From: Alentia gelatinosa
Taxonomy: Eukaryota; Annelida; Polychaeta; Phyllodocida; Polynoidae
Assembly: GCA_950022655.1 (NCBI GenBank)
Contig: OX465579.1
Span: forward strand, 20,524,307 to 20,588,306
Reading direction: 5' to 3'
Length of the DNA stretch: 64,000 nt
The translations under genes and the position numbers were made by a program. Numbering within the stretch: position 1 is the stretch's first letter; every line of letters starts with the position of its first letter. A model generated the notes under the pieces. It was given only the letters and a program-made list of their open reading frames with translations, was not told the origin of the DNA and ran no database searches. Shown piece after piece: positions 24,846 to 35,409 of the stretch.

Positions 24846-25242
24846 GTAAGTATCTCCTGTCGAGTCACAGGGATGTAAGCCTAGCCTCATCATGAAAAAG
24901 AAATCCGTTTACCCCAAGCCTTAAGATGGGTAGAATATGTAATAAAACAACAAGACCTAGTAAAATACCATTACAGTGTAGTAAAAGCTAATTATACTGA
25001 CACAGCTGTTCCTTTTCTATGAACGCTTACTCTGGGAAAGTAATTAATTAGTCCTATCTCCAAGACATGTTTTAATCCTTTCCCCATAGCAGATCCCCCT
25101 CTCACTTTTTAATAAGTTCTCTACAATATATCCGTACGTTCCCCGCCCGCCCATATAATTTTTTTTACTTTTATCATCACTTACGCAGAGATGAACGGCA
25201 GTTCATCTAATTCACAAGCAGCAGATGTGTCCTGTTTTTCAG
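24846..25242 (+). other. CELF4: short CELF intron, 3' end possibly exonic
   Basis: A 397-bp phase 1 intron. Its last 54 nt (25189-25242) are open in frame and preceded by a strong acceptor of their own (TTTTTTTACTTTTATCATCACTTACGCAG ends at 25188), so they may be included by alternative 3' splice-site choice. The remainder is AT-rich unique sequence. Confidence 0.8.
25189..25242 (+). CDS. CELF4: candidate alternative 5' extension of exon D (18 codons)
   Basis: If the upstream acceptor (CGCAG, ending 25188) is used, 54 nt encoding EMNGSSSNSQAADVSCFS join in frame to AQAVNGDP. The upstream site has a longer pyrimidine tract than the proximal site (CCTGTTTTTCAG). The Ser/Asn/Gln-rich content fits a linker. 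The short form gives YP-AQ, which matches vertebrate CELF4 exactly, so the short form is taken as canonical and the extension as an alternative. There is no proof without transcripts. Confidence 0.4.
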
Positions 25243-25302
25243 CACAAGCCGTGAACGGGGATCCCCTGCAGCAGGCCTACTCGGGAGTCCAGCAGTACGC
25301 CG
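25243..25302 (+). CDS. CELF4: CELF3-6-type protein, exon D: DPLQQAY linker motif
   Basis: This exon encodes AQAVNGDPLQQAYSGVQQYA plus one base, phase 1 at both ends. DPLQQAY(S/A)GxQQYA is one of the most conserved stretches of the CELF3-6 linker. Two donors 6 nt apart keep the frame: GCCG|GTATAG (used here, giving QQYAATYPAAYG) and ATAG|GTGCCC at 25308 (adding Gly-Ile). Both are weak, which suggests regulated or sloppy choice. The exon is only 60 nt and symmetric. Confidence 0.93.
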
Positions 25303-26064
25303 GTATAGGTGCCCATCCTTTCTAAGCTTTGTTAGACCCTCTTCCTTTCCAACTCATTTTGTTTATTTTCATGGCAACATTGTCTTGACGCAAAACTAGT
25401 AGCAGATATTGCACACAAAAGAGAACGTAGTCGATACCTACTTTCAGAAAAGGGGGTATGGTTGGTGTTCTTGTCATGCTTGTTTGTGTACACACCCGTG
25501 GTCGTTATTTGTTGTAGCGAATGCAGTTCTACCTCACACTCAATAGGTAGATACTAATTGGTATTTTCATATATTCAAATTTATGAAGTAAATCGTGATG
25601 TTTCTTTCATTGTCAAGATGAAAACATGCTATATCTCGAATTCCATACAAGATAATCCACAACACGCCATATTGTACTACATATATATGATATGGTATAC
25701 AGACAGTTCGTTGGTTATTTTCTAATTATCGTTAATTTCATATTGATATATATCTCATATGATAGACAGGCTGGCTAAGTAAACCTCACTGCCCCATTCA
25801 CTACCCTTTACACATTGCATGGGGTTTCCATGTCCCAGAGCTATTCTTCTAACAACTATGGCTGAATCCCAAATCCTAGTGAATTTTTTTTAAAGCCGAC
25901 CCGAGAATGAGATGACCCTCTCAGTCTTCTGTTCTCGAAGGCATGCTAACAAGAACAGAGAACAATATTAACAACATCCATTGAAACTTTACCTTTATTG
26001 ATAAACATCGAATTGACATTTCTTTTACCTTTCCCCTTTTTGCCGGTGTTTCCTCCTGGAATAG

Positions 26065-26085
26065 ACAAGGACTTTGCAATACTAG
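26065..26085 (+). CDS. CELF4: candidate 21-nt microexon of CELF
   Basis: The sequence ACAAGGACTTTGCAATACTAG lies between a long pyrimidine-rich tract ending GGAATAG and a GTATAT donor. It is open in the required phase (1 in, 1 out) and would insert DKDFAIL between QQYA and TYPAAYGQ. Symmetric microexons of this size are typical of neuronal genes, which fits this gene. The donor is weak, and chance AG/GT pairs are common in 5 kb of intron. Confidence 0.3.
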   Translation, partial: TRTLQY

Positions 26086-26488
26086 GTATATGATTCTTTG
26101 ACTTGTTTTCCTTCGAAACCTCCTTGTTGTTTGATATGGGTGCCCCTGTTGAATGCTGGTCGTAGCCTTATGGGAACGCCTCTCCAGTGTATATGGTTAC
26201 AATGTCCGTGCGTTCTGCATCTTCCTTGTTGTAGTCCAACTGAAGGTGTTATCAATACGTATCCAATCAAATCAAGAAGCCAACATTCTAAGAATATACC
26301 TCCTTAGTTTTTTTAAACCATTGGTTGATTTTCAAAATGCAGTAGTGCCTGTTTAGATGTGAGTAACTCTCCTGGCTGGCAAGTTGGTTGATATGGTGTG
26401 ACGATGATTGCTATTATATCTATACTGTTTGGATGACAAACCTCTTTTCTTCGTACCGTGATTGGCCTGCTGCTTGTATACTTTACAG

Positions 26489-26790
26489 AAACAGGCTGAC
26501 CGTAGTTGCATGTCAAAACTAAGCGGTAAAATTGCCAATTATTTTATCCCGATGCCAAGGGCAGAGGAATAATTGTATTGACAATTTTACCACATAGTTT
26601 TGACGTAAAACTACAGTCAGCCTGTTCCGGTATTATTATATACCTTAAAATGGCAAATTTTTACCTTCAATCGGTGTCGATTGAATGGCTGTACCTCGTC
26701 TGTCACACTGTGACATAGGGCCATAAATAAGCCATGGATAGAAGTGGACGGTATATGTAGGAGATTCGGCCACGGGTATATAATAATATT
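26489..26790. repeat. foldback repeat, family D copy 2
   Basis: Left arm 26489-26539 (AACAGGCTGACCGTAGTTG, GTCAAAACTA, GGTAAAATTG) and right arm 26577-26626 (CAATTTTACCAC, TAGTTTTGACG, AACTACAGTCAGCCTGTT) form a long hairpin. A non-palindromic tail follows: CTTAAAATGGCAAAT, GATTGAATGGCTGTACC, then GTAGGAGATTCGGCCAC. It shares arms and tail with 20250-20515 and 56635-56930. The loop word GATGCCAAGGGCAGAGGA is also kept in the third copy. Confidence 0.85.
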
Positions 26791-29228
26791 TCTCTTGCTT
26801 CCCGTTCACCACTCAAGTTGATCTCCCTCCTCTGCAATCAGTAGCCTGTCAGCAGTTTCTCAGCAGCGTTTTTTGGTAATAGCTCCACCGTGCTTCCCAC
26901 TTTCTCACTGCAGCTGTTCACATAATCTCAACCCCTTCGCCCAATTCTCGCTGTATTTGTGCCATTGCATTGTTTGGATTCTTGCTCGTTGCCCCACTCG
27001 TTCCCCTTTGTCTCTTAATTAGGTTTTAGATGTGGTCAGCAGTGGGATAGTACCTAGGTAGATGTGGAGTGTCCTAAAGCAACTGTTTCTACATCTTAAT
27101 AAAATTGTTACAAGGGAGGTTCACTTCGTATAGTCTCAACCTTTGTATCCAGCCTATTGAGAAAGCAGAATTGCCATTTGCTCCGAAGCCTCTTTGCTGT
27201 TAATCCTTTCCCCCGATAAAGTTTAACGCAGTCAACAGAGTGTGCTACTAGGAGCAAATTGTATGTTCATCATCGATGCATGAGCGGGGAATTGTAAATA
27301 AGTAACTATTAAAAAGGCTTGGGTTATATTCAGTATATGAGGTTATTTCCTGTACAAACTCTATTGCACACAGTCAACCTGCCATTTCTGCAACTGCCTG
27401 AGGCTAGGACCCAGTGGGTCAATGGGGTATTACGGTCTATAATGATTGGTTATGGTCAGTTGGCATGCCTGTAAGACACTGAGACACTGACACTCTCCTC
27501 CTTTCTCAATCTTACATTGTTAGGACGCAGTGAAGGGTTAGTTTTTTATGCAGCAAGCCGAAAGTCTATGTGACCACACTATCACCTTTAGGTAGCGGAT
27601 ATGAGCCTGTGGCCCACGCTAAAAAAATGAAACACAGAAACACAGCAAGAGAGAGAGAATGAGCATTGTTCTCAACGTCCTTTCCAATGGGCACACTGCT
27701 GTTACTGTTTCAACACAATGTTCTCGTACATGCTTGGTGTGACACAAAGTTCCGATATCAATCGCCACTAGAGAGCTTACAAACAAGCAGGAGGGTATGC
27801 CGTCAGTGGTGGGCTCGCCAGCTGGGGTGTGGGTGAGGGGAGGAGGAGGAGGAGGAGGTGGAGAAGGGGGGTGTCCGAGGGGTCAGGTTTGTCCGCCGCC
27901 GAGACTGGCAATTGCTAACAGGGTGGGCTTGCTGGGAACTACTTGGATCGATCTTCAGGGAGTTGTAGATAAACCAGCAGGAGTCTCATCGGCAGGCCCT
28001 GATCGTGTGTTCCCAAATCAGCAGAGAGTAGGTTCGGCACGCCTCCCCGCCCATCAACCTCCCAATCTCAACCTTAGATTACCAATCAGAACCGGCACCC
28101 ACCCCCCAACCCTCCACCCCCGCAGGATACTTAATCACGCTCCCCCTCTTTTACTACCCTCCTCTCCCAAGGACCTAGGGATGTCTGTCAGTCAGGCCCA
28201 CTGGGGTTCGAAAAAGAATTCCACTGATTCCACAGATTATTTCATTTCATTTTATTTTATCTTTTTTTTTTTCAACATCTTGGATAATCATTTCCAAGGG
28301 ATTTTGGAGAATACGTTAATGAGGGGGCTTAATTATCAATCGCGGGACAGTAGAAATCACACATTGGGGTGATAGACTCGAAATGGGGCTGAGATTGCAA
28401 TCTAGTCTTTCTGAGCTGCATTTATCCAACGGACCGGAGTAATTCCAAGCAATCATGGTTGGTCATTATCCAAACTTAATAATCAAAAGTAGAACTTTGG
28501 TTCGATATCTGAAACCATATGAAGGAAAGCGGATGACAAATCCATTAGAAATTGAATTCTCTTGGGCATGGTTAGAGTTGGTTTACTAGGAGTTACCTGT
28601 CCTTGAATGGAAGGCTGCACGGGCCGGATCTTAGAGCAGCTCACTGAGCAGTTCACTCTGATACCATGAGCAGCTCATAGTGCTACGGGGAATCAAACGA
28701 GCAAGCCTGCCAGAGCAAATCTAGACAGATGGGATGAGTGCAGCCTAGGCCATATAGCTTCTCATTCTGTAAGCACCTAGTCTGTCATACCCCCTCCCCG
28801 CCACACAAAACCACCACCACCACTACGACTACCAACACCCCCGCCCCGTCTGTGTGGTTTGCGCACGAGCTTGTTCCAGATCTTTTGCGGGTGTAATTTG
28901 ATAGGACTGGATTGGTGTAAGCTGCCTCCCGATCCTCTGTAGCGAGGAGCATATCGATCCTTACTCAGATACAGGTGGTGCTGTAGGCACACCACTCTGT
29001 GTCCTCATTGCTCCAAGAAACAGGTTTCGGCAGAATCAAAGAGTACCAGATTTGCTTATCGCCAATATTGGCGGTTTATTGGCTGTGTTGTGTGTTTTGG
29101 CTAGCTAGGCGACACATCCTTAGCGGGAGGACATATTCCTTCTTCTTTCTCTACTTCTTCATCTTCTTGTTCTTCTTTTTTCCCCTCTCTCAGTGGTAGT
29201 TCCTTTTTTCCCCTTTTTTTGATGTGGT

Positions 29229-29317
29229 ACTTCCGGTGTTTGATGTTGTCGGCGCATGCGTGCCGAGGCCCGAGTCAAGAGGCATGCGCACAGGCACGAT
29301 AGGGCTCTGCGCATGCG
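29229..29317. promoter_or_regulatory. ETS plus triple NRF1-type motif cluster, possible internal promoter
   Basis: ACTTCCGG (29229-29236) is followed by GCGCATGCG (29252), GCATGCGCA (29282) and GCGCATGCG (29309), three near-palindromic NRF1-type sites about 27-30 bp apart. ETS and NRF1 sites are typical of TATA-less animal promoters. Transcription from here on the + strand would give a short CELF transcript with only RRM3. The motif matches are seen directly and promoter activity is inferred. Confidence 0.45.
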
Positions 29318-30503
29318 TTAAGCGAGAGGGAGAGATGTGAGGTGGCGATGGTGGTGTTGGTGGTGGCTGAGGAGACTGCAGGTTCTCTGATGACAGTCAC
29401 CAAAAGGACCTGTCCCCGCCCCCTCGCAATGTACGTGCGGTGTCCCTGTCCCTCTGCCCTGTCCCTGTCCCCCACTCCACAGGATGCCAACGTGGCATCC
29501 ACCCTTCAAAGTTAGCACATCCTCATGATAGGAACGTGTCAATGGGAAGCGACACGGAGAGCGGCCTGTGTTCTAGGGGCCATACACAGTGCCCACTGCT
29601 TGTCAGTGCCCGCTGGCCCACAGTCCTCTCACCCCGCCCCCTCCCTGTCCTCCCCACCCCCTGCGAGTATCCCACCCCCTGCATACTCAAACCTCACCCG
29701 CCCAGCGGCCGCAAGCAGTAGGGGAAAAAAATCTTCCCGCTTTGAACCCCAATCGATAGCACTCAGGTGGGAATGTTCCCATGATGGAGCCCCACCCCAC
29801 CCTACCCTACCCACACCCCTCCCTCCTCCACCGGACCCCCGCTCCAGCCCGCCTTCCGCTCCCGTTCTCCAAAACGGACACCCCTCCCCGTCCCTCCTCC
29901 TCCTCCTCATTGCAGCCTCGCGCCCTTACTCTCCTCCAGGTTCGGCCTCTCTCTCTCTCTTCTGGCAGGCTCAGGCTGTGCCCGTTTTATCCATTGCCGA
30001 CTCGCATGCCTCGTGATGGCTCCTCCCCAACCTCCACATCCTCCCACCTAGCCAGCTGCTACCCTCTGTCGTCCTGTGGGCAGTGACCGGTTCCTGATAC
30101 GCTGACCAATGTTCCTTAGGGTTACCGCCCGGGTGTCCTGCATGGTTTTTATCTGTATATACATGACATATAGGTTCCTTTTTCTATATTCACACGGAAA
30201 ATACGTTATCGAAAATATCCATTCACGTAATTCGAAATATCTTTAAAAAGTTACCACACTTTATATCTCCTGATTATCCTAGCCTAGATATGCCTCCTAA
30301 AGTTGATCGTATACTCTCCACACTACTATACATATATACATTCTGTATATCTTATATATAGTTCTGTCTAGGCATTCTTGTTTAGGCATGAGGATGATTA
30401 TATATATATATATACAAGTACTTCATGTGTATGTGTGCTTTTCATCTTGGTATCGTAGAGTGTGATGGTGAAGTTTCAATATTGTAATCCGTGCCATTTT
30501 CAG

Positions 30504-30584
30504 CTACCTACCCAGCAGCCTATGGACAGTTTCAACAAGCCTTGGCTCAACACGCTGCTATAATTCCACCTGCTCAGAAAGAAG
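30504..30584 (+). CDS. CELF4: CELF3-6-type protein, exon E: YPAAYGQ linker
   Basis: This exon encodes (A)TYPAAYGQFQQALAQHAAII and PPAQKE plus one base, phase 1 at both ends. YPAAYGQ is conserved in CELF3-6 just before the Gln/Pro stretch that precedes RRM3. The acceptor is CCATTTTCAG and the donor GAAG|GTGAGT, both strong. The usual long poly-Gln of vertebrate CELF3 is absent. Intron read-through would add a tail beginning ESSNLHITF and stop near 30676. Confidence 0.95.
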
Positions 30585-31578
30585 GTGAGTCGAGTAACCT
30601 TCACATAACCTTCAAACTGACCTCTGGCAATCTCTGGAACCCTTCTCCCAGACCCTCCACATACCTATCTATTTGATCTCCTTTAACCTAAACTTGCCCT
30701 CATTGTAAGGGTATATTTTCCCTTTACCATGTAACTTACCTTGTCTATATTAAATCTATTTCACAAATCCCATTGTCTCCCGGCACTACACACACTACAT
30801 CCTCTGTCTTCCTGTATGACACCTAGATACTAAATGCATACAACCATATAGATATATGATAGTAGACACATAAATACAAGTGTGACAATAAGCACTACCA
30901 CCCTCAGGCCTCACAAATACCCCTTAATTCGGTGTGAATTAGTTGTAAATCTATTGACACAGTCAATCTATGCCTCGAGACGAATTGGAGGAGAAATGGG
31001 AGGGAGGACACACGATACAAAAAGAAGAAAAATAAGGCACTCATCTCCATAGTAAAGCCTAGAGAATCCCCTAGCGGCACGGTTGGGAATTAATTTGATT
31101 TGGCACGTGAGTTGTAATTTGAAGAGGTGAGAAGGTGGCGAGGTAAGGTGAGGAGAGATGGGGGAACAACTCGAGGTGTGAGGGGTGAAGAAGAACGGGG
31201 GAAGCGCGGCGGGGTGGGGTGGAGGGGGGGGATAACCGGAGGAAGGGCATGGGGAACCGGAGGAGGGATGGCTGCAGGAAGACCCCCCAAACCAATCAGT
31301 CAGTTTGACAGGGACTGGAGGTACAATACCTCAGCCCACGAGGTGCCGCCACCAGGATACTCCGAGCATGGTCACGTGACGATGGAAAAGCGTCTCCTAC
31401 CACGGTATCCCCTGCCGTGTTAGCCCCTCCTCACCTCCGACACCCCACACTCCGTACGACCGCCCCACGCACCCCGCCTCTTGGAGGGAGGTAGGAGACC
31501 CTGGCAGGGACCACTCCCTTAACGATCCCTCCTCTCTCCGCCGACTTCCATTAGGGCCTCACCTGCAGCCCGTGTCAC

Positions 31579-31613
31579 GTGTCCATGGTAACCGGAGGCG
31601 TTGCCATGACAAC
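31579..31613. promoter_or_regulatory. paired RFX X-boxes
   Basis: GTGTCCATGGTAAC (31579-31592) and GTTGCCATGACAAC (31600-31613) start exactly 21 bp apart, two helical turns. The second fits the RFX consensus on both halves. The first deviates at the fourth base of the left half. The pair lies in a CpG-rich block next to CACGTG-like words. RFX factors regulate ciliary and neuronal genes. Binding here is inferred. Confidence 0.55.
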
Positions 31614-31932
31614 CTACCCCCAGGGGGGAGGGTGGGGGTCTCGGTGAGGGAGGTGGGGTTGGGATGGCGGCGGAGGAGGAGGGTTGGAGGCAGCGAGCAG
31701 GCCCGGTAATTATGAATAGTTGAGCTGTAATTGTGATTCTGTGTTTTCTCGGGGAGGGATGACGGGCTGCAGCCTGTCCGTGTCACGGCCTGAGCCCGCC
31801 CTAAGCCCGTGCCCGCACTACTCCTCGTTATACTAACGACGAAGCCCACCCCCAACCCACCACCTTCTAACCCCTCGACCCTTTTTTAATACAACCTCTC
31901 GATTCTTCTTTTTTTATTTGTTTTTACCAAAG

Positions 31933-31947
31933 ACAATAACATGTATG
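31933..31947 (+). CDS. CELF4: candidate 15-nt microexon of CELF
   Basis: ACAATAACATGTATG follows a T-rich tract ending ACCAAAG and precedes GTACGG. In the required phase it would insert DNNMY between AQKE and GPEGCNLF, immediately before RRM3. Frame is kept and the pyrimidine tract is long. The AAAG acceptor is weaker than CAG, and such a short exon can arise by chance. Confidence 0.25.
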
Positions 31948-33678
31948 GTACGGTTCCATCTCACTCGGAGATTCCCTGAAATTTTATAGTTCCTCCTGGG
32001 GGGAAAAAATCAACAAAAATTCATATAAAAGGCATGAGTAGACGGGCTCAGATTCATTATGTAGGAAGAGTGGATCAGCATGCAAGTTTAGTCGGTGATG
32101 CCAAGATAAAACTCGTGCAGTTTATTATGTCAGACTTATCAGTAAACTTTGGTAATCTTCATCAATCAGATTAGATACCATTAGTTGGGATGTAGGCAGT
32201 GGGTGGGGGTTGCTATGACATAGTATGAGGGGCGGCCAGGGAGGGAGGGAGGGTGGTGGACTTTGCCGTTGGTGGCGTCGTCCGTACAGCTCGAGCGCCC
32301 GACACTTAGCCTCAATTCTCTACTACTCCCACTGATTATGGCCCCATGGTGACTCAGCACCATCTGGTGGTGGGTGGTAGCGGCACCCCCTCCCTCCCGC
32401 TCCTCCTTCCCACACTCCTCCGTGCTCTTGTCGTCATGGCAATAACAAATCCTCCTGGTTCTGATCAACAACAGGTTCAATGATAGGAGCTCCAAACAAT
32501 GAATTAGTTTCTCCAGTTTCTTTCGAACATAACAACAGGTGCTTGGATATTACACCAACCAAAATGCATGCATTCTCCCAGACCCCTCATAACACACACT
32601 CTCTCTCTCTCTTTCTGCCTCCTCCCAAAATAGATATTCCTGATCTGTCTCAACACGTAATACTCTACCTCACATTGCCCAAAAGTTTGTCTTTTTTTTT
32701 AAATAAACCTAAGAATCTATTTGAAACTGTACTCAACAGAATGCCTGTTGTCAAAATATCAGATAAGAAGGAATGGATTTGTAACGAATGTATTTAATGA
32801 CACAGCACACTGTTTGTAAATATGACGTGATTTTTGATGCATTCCTAATTATTTCATGTATGTAGTGAACTGTTGTACGAACCTCTATGGTCTCTCTTGT
32901 GAATTCTGCAATGACCTCAGTGCTTCTTGTAAGTGTGATTGTTTCATGTTGTCATGCCTAGCTCGCTCAGGAACTCCGGACCTTAGCCGAGAAAATTGAA
33001 AATCCAGTTGGGATCTAGATGATTCACTTTGAATAAATATCATTTATCACCCTTTATTATAGAGCAAAAATTCAAAGAAAGGTGGGAGAAACACTTTATC
33101 CAATGAATGACGTCTCCTTCCAAGTAGACCACGTTGTATATTTTTTTGAAACTGTAAACGGTTGGATCAGTTGTCGCTGCGACACAAAGGTACTAAAAGC
33201 TTGTATTCTTTTAGGTCTGGCCTCCTCAAATCCCCAATGGCAACAAGGTAAACAACTGATACTATTTCCATCGATGACTATGAAAGGTTGTAAGATAGCA
33301 GTGGAACAAACATATTGAGACATACTTAAAACTTGCCTCTTCTTTTAGAGGCAGGCATCCACACAAAACTCTAAAAAATATAATCAAATCTAGAAAAAAG
33401 AATGAACGATCTAGTGTTGTATAGATGGTCTATTAAATGCAATTATTTTAGCGTACTAACACACCTCAGTAAGAATACAAAAACAAAACCAGTTTGTGAA
33501 TAGAATGATACAGAACATCTGGACCACTTTTCCATTGCTTAGTGTCAGTTTGCGACCGACTCTTTTATATTGTACTGCTCCAGTCAACTGCTCTCTCGAG
33601 CAACTCCCAGGGAAGGGAGGGAGGGGCTGGGTGGGACCAAGCCTGACCTTCATATTGATCGCCAGCTTCCTGCTTTGG

Positions 33679-33692
33679 CCACCAGATGGCAG
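33679..33692 (+). promoter_or_regulatory. full-length CTCF core motif match
   Basis: CCACCAGATGGCAG matches the bilaterian CTCF core CCASYAGRKGGCRS at every position, in the context TTTGGCCACCAGATGGCAGGA. An intronic CTCF site about 1.8 kb before the RRM3 exon could act in looping or in RNA polymerase pausing that affects exon inclusion. Binding is inferred. Confidence 0.55.
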
Positions 33693-33998
33693 GACTGTGT
33701 TTGCCCGAAGCTGGCAGCGGCGGCCGCGGGCTTGGGAGGTGTTTGCTCGTCCCGCCGGCCGCTCGAGTGGTGGCCCCGGTGGGACGTTGGTAGTGCCGGA
33801 CAACCCCCTCCCGCTGCCCCCAGCAGTCCTAGACCCACCTACCACCCACCGGCAAGCCTAACTCCGTGTTTGCCTGAAACTCGCTCCTCTGCGAGTTGCT
33901 CCAGGTAGAAGAAAATGATGTTGGAGTGGTGATGATGGAGGTGGTGGTAGTGGTACGTAATATCTATATGGGTCAGGTTTGAGCAGCAAGAATAAATG

Positions 33999-34000
<2 letters not shown>

Positions 34001-34074
<74 letters not shown>
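34001..34074. repeat. (TA)n microsatellite
   Basis: About 36 uninterrupted TA dinucleotides, the longest AT repeat in the window. Likely polymorphic and able to form cruciforms. Confidence 0.97.
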
Positions 34075-34077
<3 letters not shown>

Positions 34078-34199
34078 CAGAGCAACTCTTGACTAGAACC
34101 AAAATTCATTATGTCAAATGAACCAAAATAGGGGGGATAAAAACTCGGGGGGGGAGATTAGAGACTGGAGGAAAGCTCAGCCTGGTGGTGGAGGGCAGG

Positions 34200-34360
34200 G
34201 CTACCCCACCCTCTCCGCCCTTGTCCTCGGGCGTGTCCGGCTGTGTCCACCCGTTGTCGGGCAGGGGTCAGCCGGCCTGGAGGACCTGGAGGCCCGGGCG
34301 CAGGCCGCTGTCCATGCCAGTCCGCGGGCGGGCGGGGCAGTAAATGGGCCCCGTCAGTGA
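34200..34360. other. CpG-rich patch
   Basis: GC-rich block (GGGCGTGTCCGG, GGCCCGGGCGCAGG, GTCCGCGGGCGGGCGGGG) between the TA repeat and the CTG tract. No exon or recognised protein is seen in either direction. Confidence 0.4.
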
Positions 34361-34469
34361 TGTTTGCCCACCGGCCTTTACTCCAAACACGGGGACCGAT
34401 CTATAGGTCCGGTCGGCATGGCACCGGGCTCAGTCCACACACACAACCCGGAGACTGCGAGCTAACACG

Positions 34470-34487
34470 CTGCTGCTGCTGCTGCAG
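34470..34487 (+). repeat. (CTG)5-CAG tract
   Basis: Five CTG units followed by CAG, preceded by GCTAACACG. In the transcript this is a CUG repeat, the ligand after which the CELF (CUGBP) family was named. The ending CTGCAG also resembles a 3' splice site, but no in-frame exon follows convincingly. Confidence 0.8.
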
Positions 34488-35409
34488 GCCTCCCAGGGCT
34501 TTTATTCCTTCATATTTTTTATCCTTATACTCAGATAACTTCCCATGTATAGATTATATGGGGGGCACTTTTTTTCTTTACCATTTACCAAGACTTGAAT
34601 GTTCCAACTTGGTTACAGTGTTAATTTTATAAAGAACTTTAAGAAATTGTTAAAACGTTTTTGGGGCTTTGATTATTTTACATATTTATATACATTTCTT
34701 TTTTTCCTCGAAAATTTAGAATTTCTAGTCAGTGCTGCCTAAGGATGATCCTTCTGTATCCTCGTGCTCATGCGACCACCTCCCTTTAGAGTGTGGCATA
34801 TATGGCTATAGACATGCTAGATGTTTTATATCAAATGTCGAAAGGCTGCATGCTGCGCCAAACTATGGACGTTTGCTACATGTTTGTACATATCTATATC
34901 TATATATACATATTGATATATATACTAAAAACTATACCCAAATGTTTCCCTCCTCCTTAATTATGGCCAGGGTGCTTTAAGGAAGCTGCCTCCGTGTATA
35001 AAGCAACGCCAGACTGGAAACATGGGCAGGCACTGAAAGTAAAATACTGGTGAACTGGGAACAGATTCGGCCATAGTTCCCTCTAAATTGAAAAGAAATT
35101 GCTTTCGAAAAAGAAATAGATGCCGCTATATATTTGTTTCATTTTTTTTCGGACGTCGGTCCTCTCGCAAACATAATGGTCTGTATCTAAGTTGGCAAAT
35201 GGTTTTGAATTTGCTACTGATTCTAAGCAGCTGGAATTACCACGTCTTCCACCTACTGGTAGGCTGTTAGTCTCAGCTTTATATAGCATTTAACTACTAA
35301 CATGTGTTCCTTTAAAAAAAAAACAGAAATGACCGTCTCTAAGTCCTATTTTTTTAAAGTTCGAGTGAAAGGGGATGTGAGAGGGACAACAGAAAAGAAA
35401 ACTGAAGGA

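Larger units (their letters stand above)
25303..30503 (+). other. CELF4: CELF intron (5.2 kb)
   Basis: A phase 1 intron. It contains a candidate 21-nt microexon (26065-26085), a foldback repeat (26489-26790), a G-rich stretch near 27820-27900, a T-run near 28260, an ETS/NRF1-type motif cluster (29229-29317) and a C-rich tract (29620-29910). The 191-codon frame at 27797-28372 and the Pro/Ser-rich frames near 29.5-30.0 kb follow the base composition and have no recognisable domain. Two TGTGTATGTGTG-like motifs lie within 80 nt of its 3' end. Confidence 0.85.

Noticed and set aside
27797..28372. 191-codon open frame in the CELF intron
   Set aside because: Gly/Pro/Arg-rich first half follows a GGAGGAGG tract, and the second half runs through a poly-T stretch giving IFFFF. 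No domain and no splice context, so a composition artefact.
28633..28681. Repeated GAGCAGCTCA words
   Set aside because: Only three short imperfect copies, too little to call a repeat or a regulatory array.
29916..29939. In-frame 24-nt microexon candidate after TCATTGCAG
   Set aside because: The acceptor arises from a general C/T-rich tract and the donor GTTCGG is very poor. Much weaker than the 21-nt candidate.
29525..30016. 163-codon Pro/Ser-rich open frame
   Set aside because: Lies in a C-rich tract; the overlapping frames on both strands are all low complexity.
32634..32797. Open segment after a strong CT-rich tract ending AAAATAG, phase compatible with CELF
   Set aside because: Continues to a stop at 32797 with no convincing in-phase donor (only AAA|GTTTGT). 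No CELF similarity.
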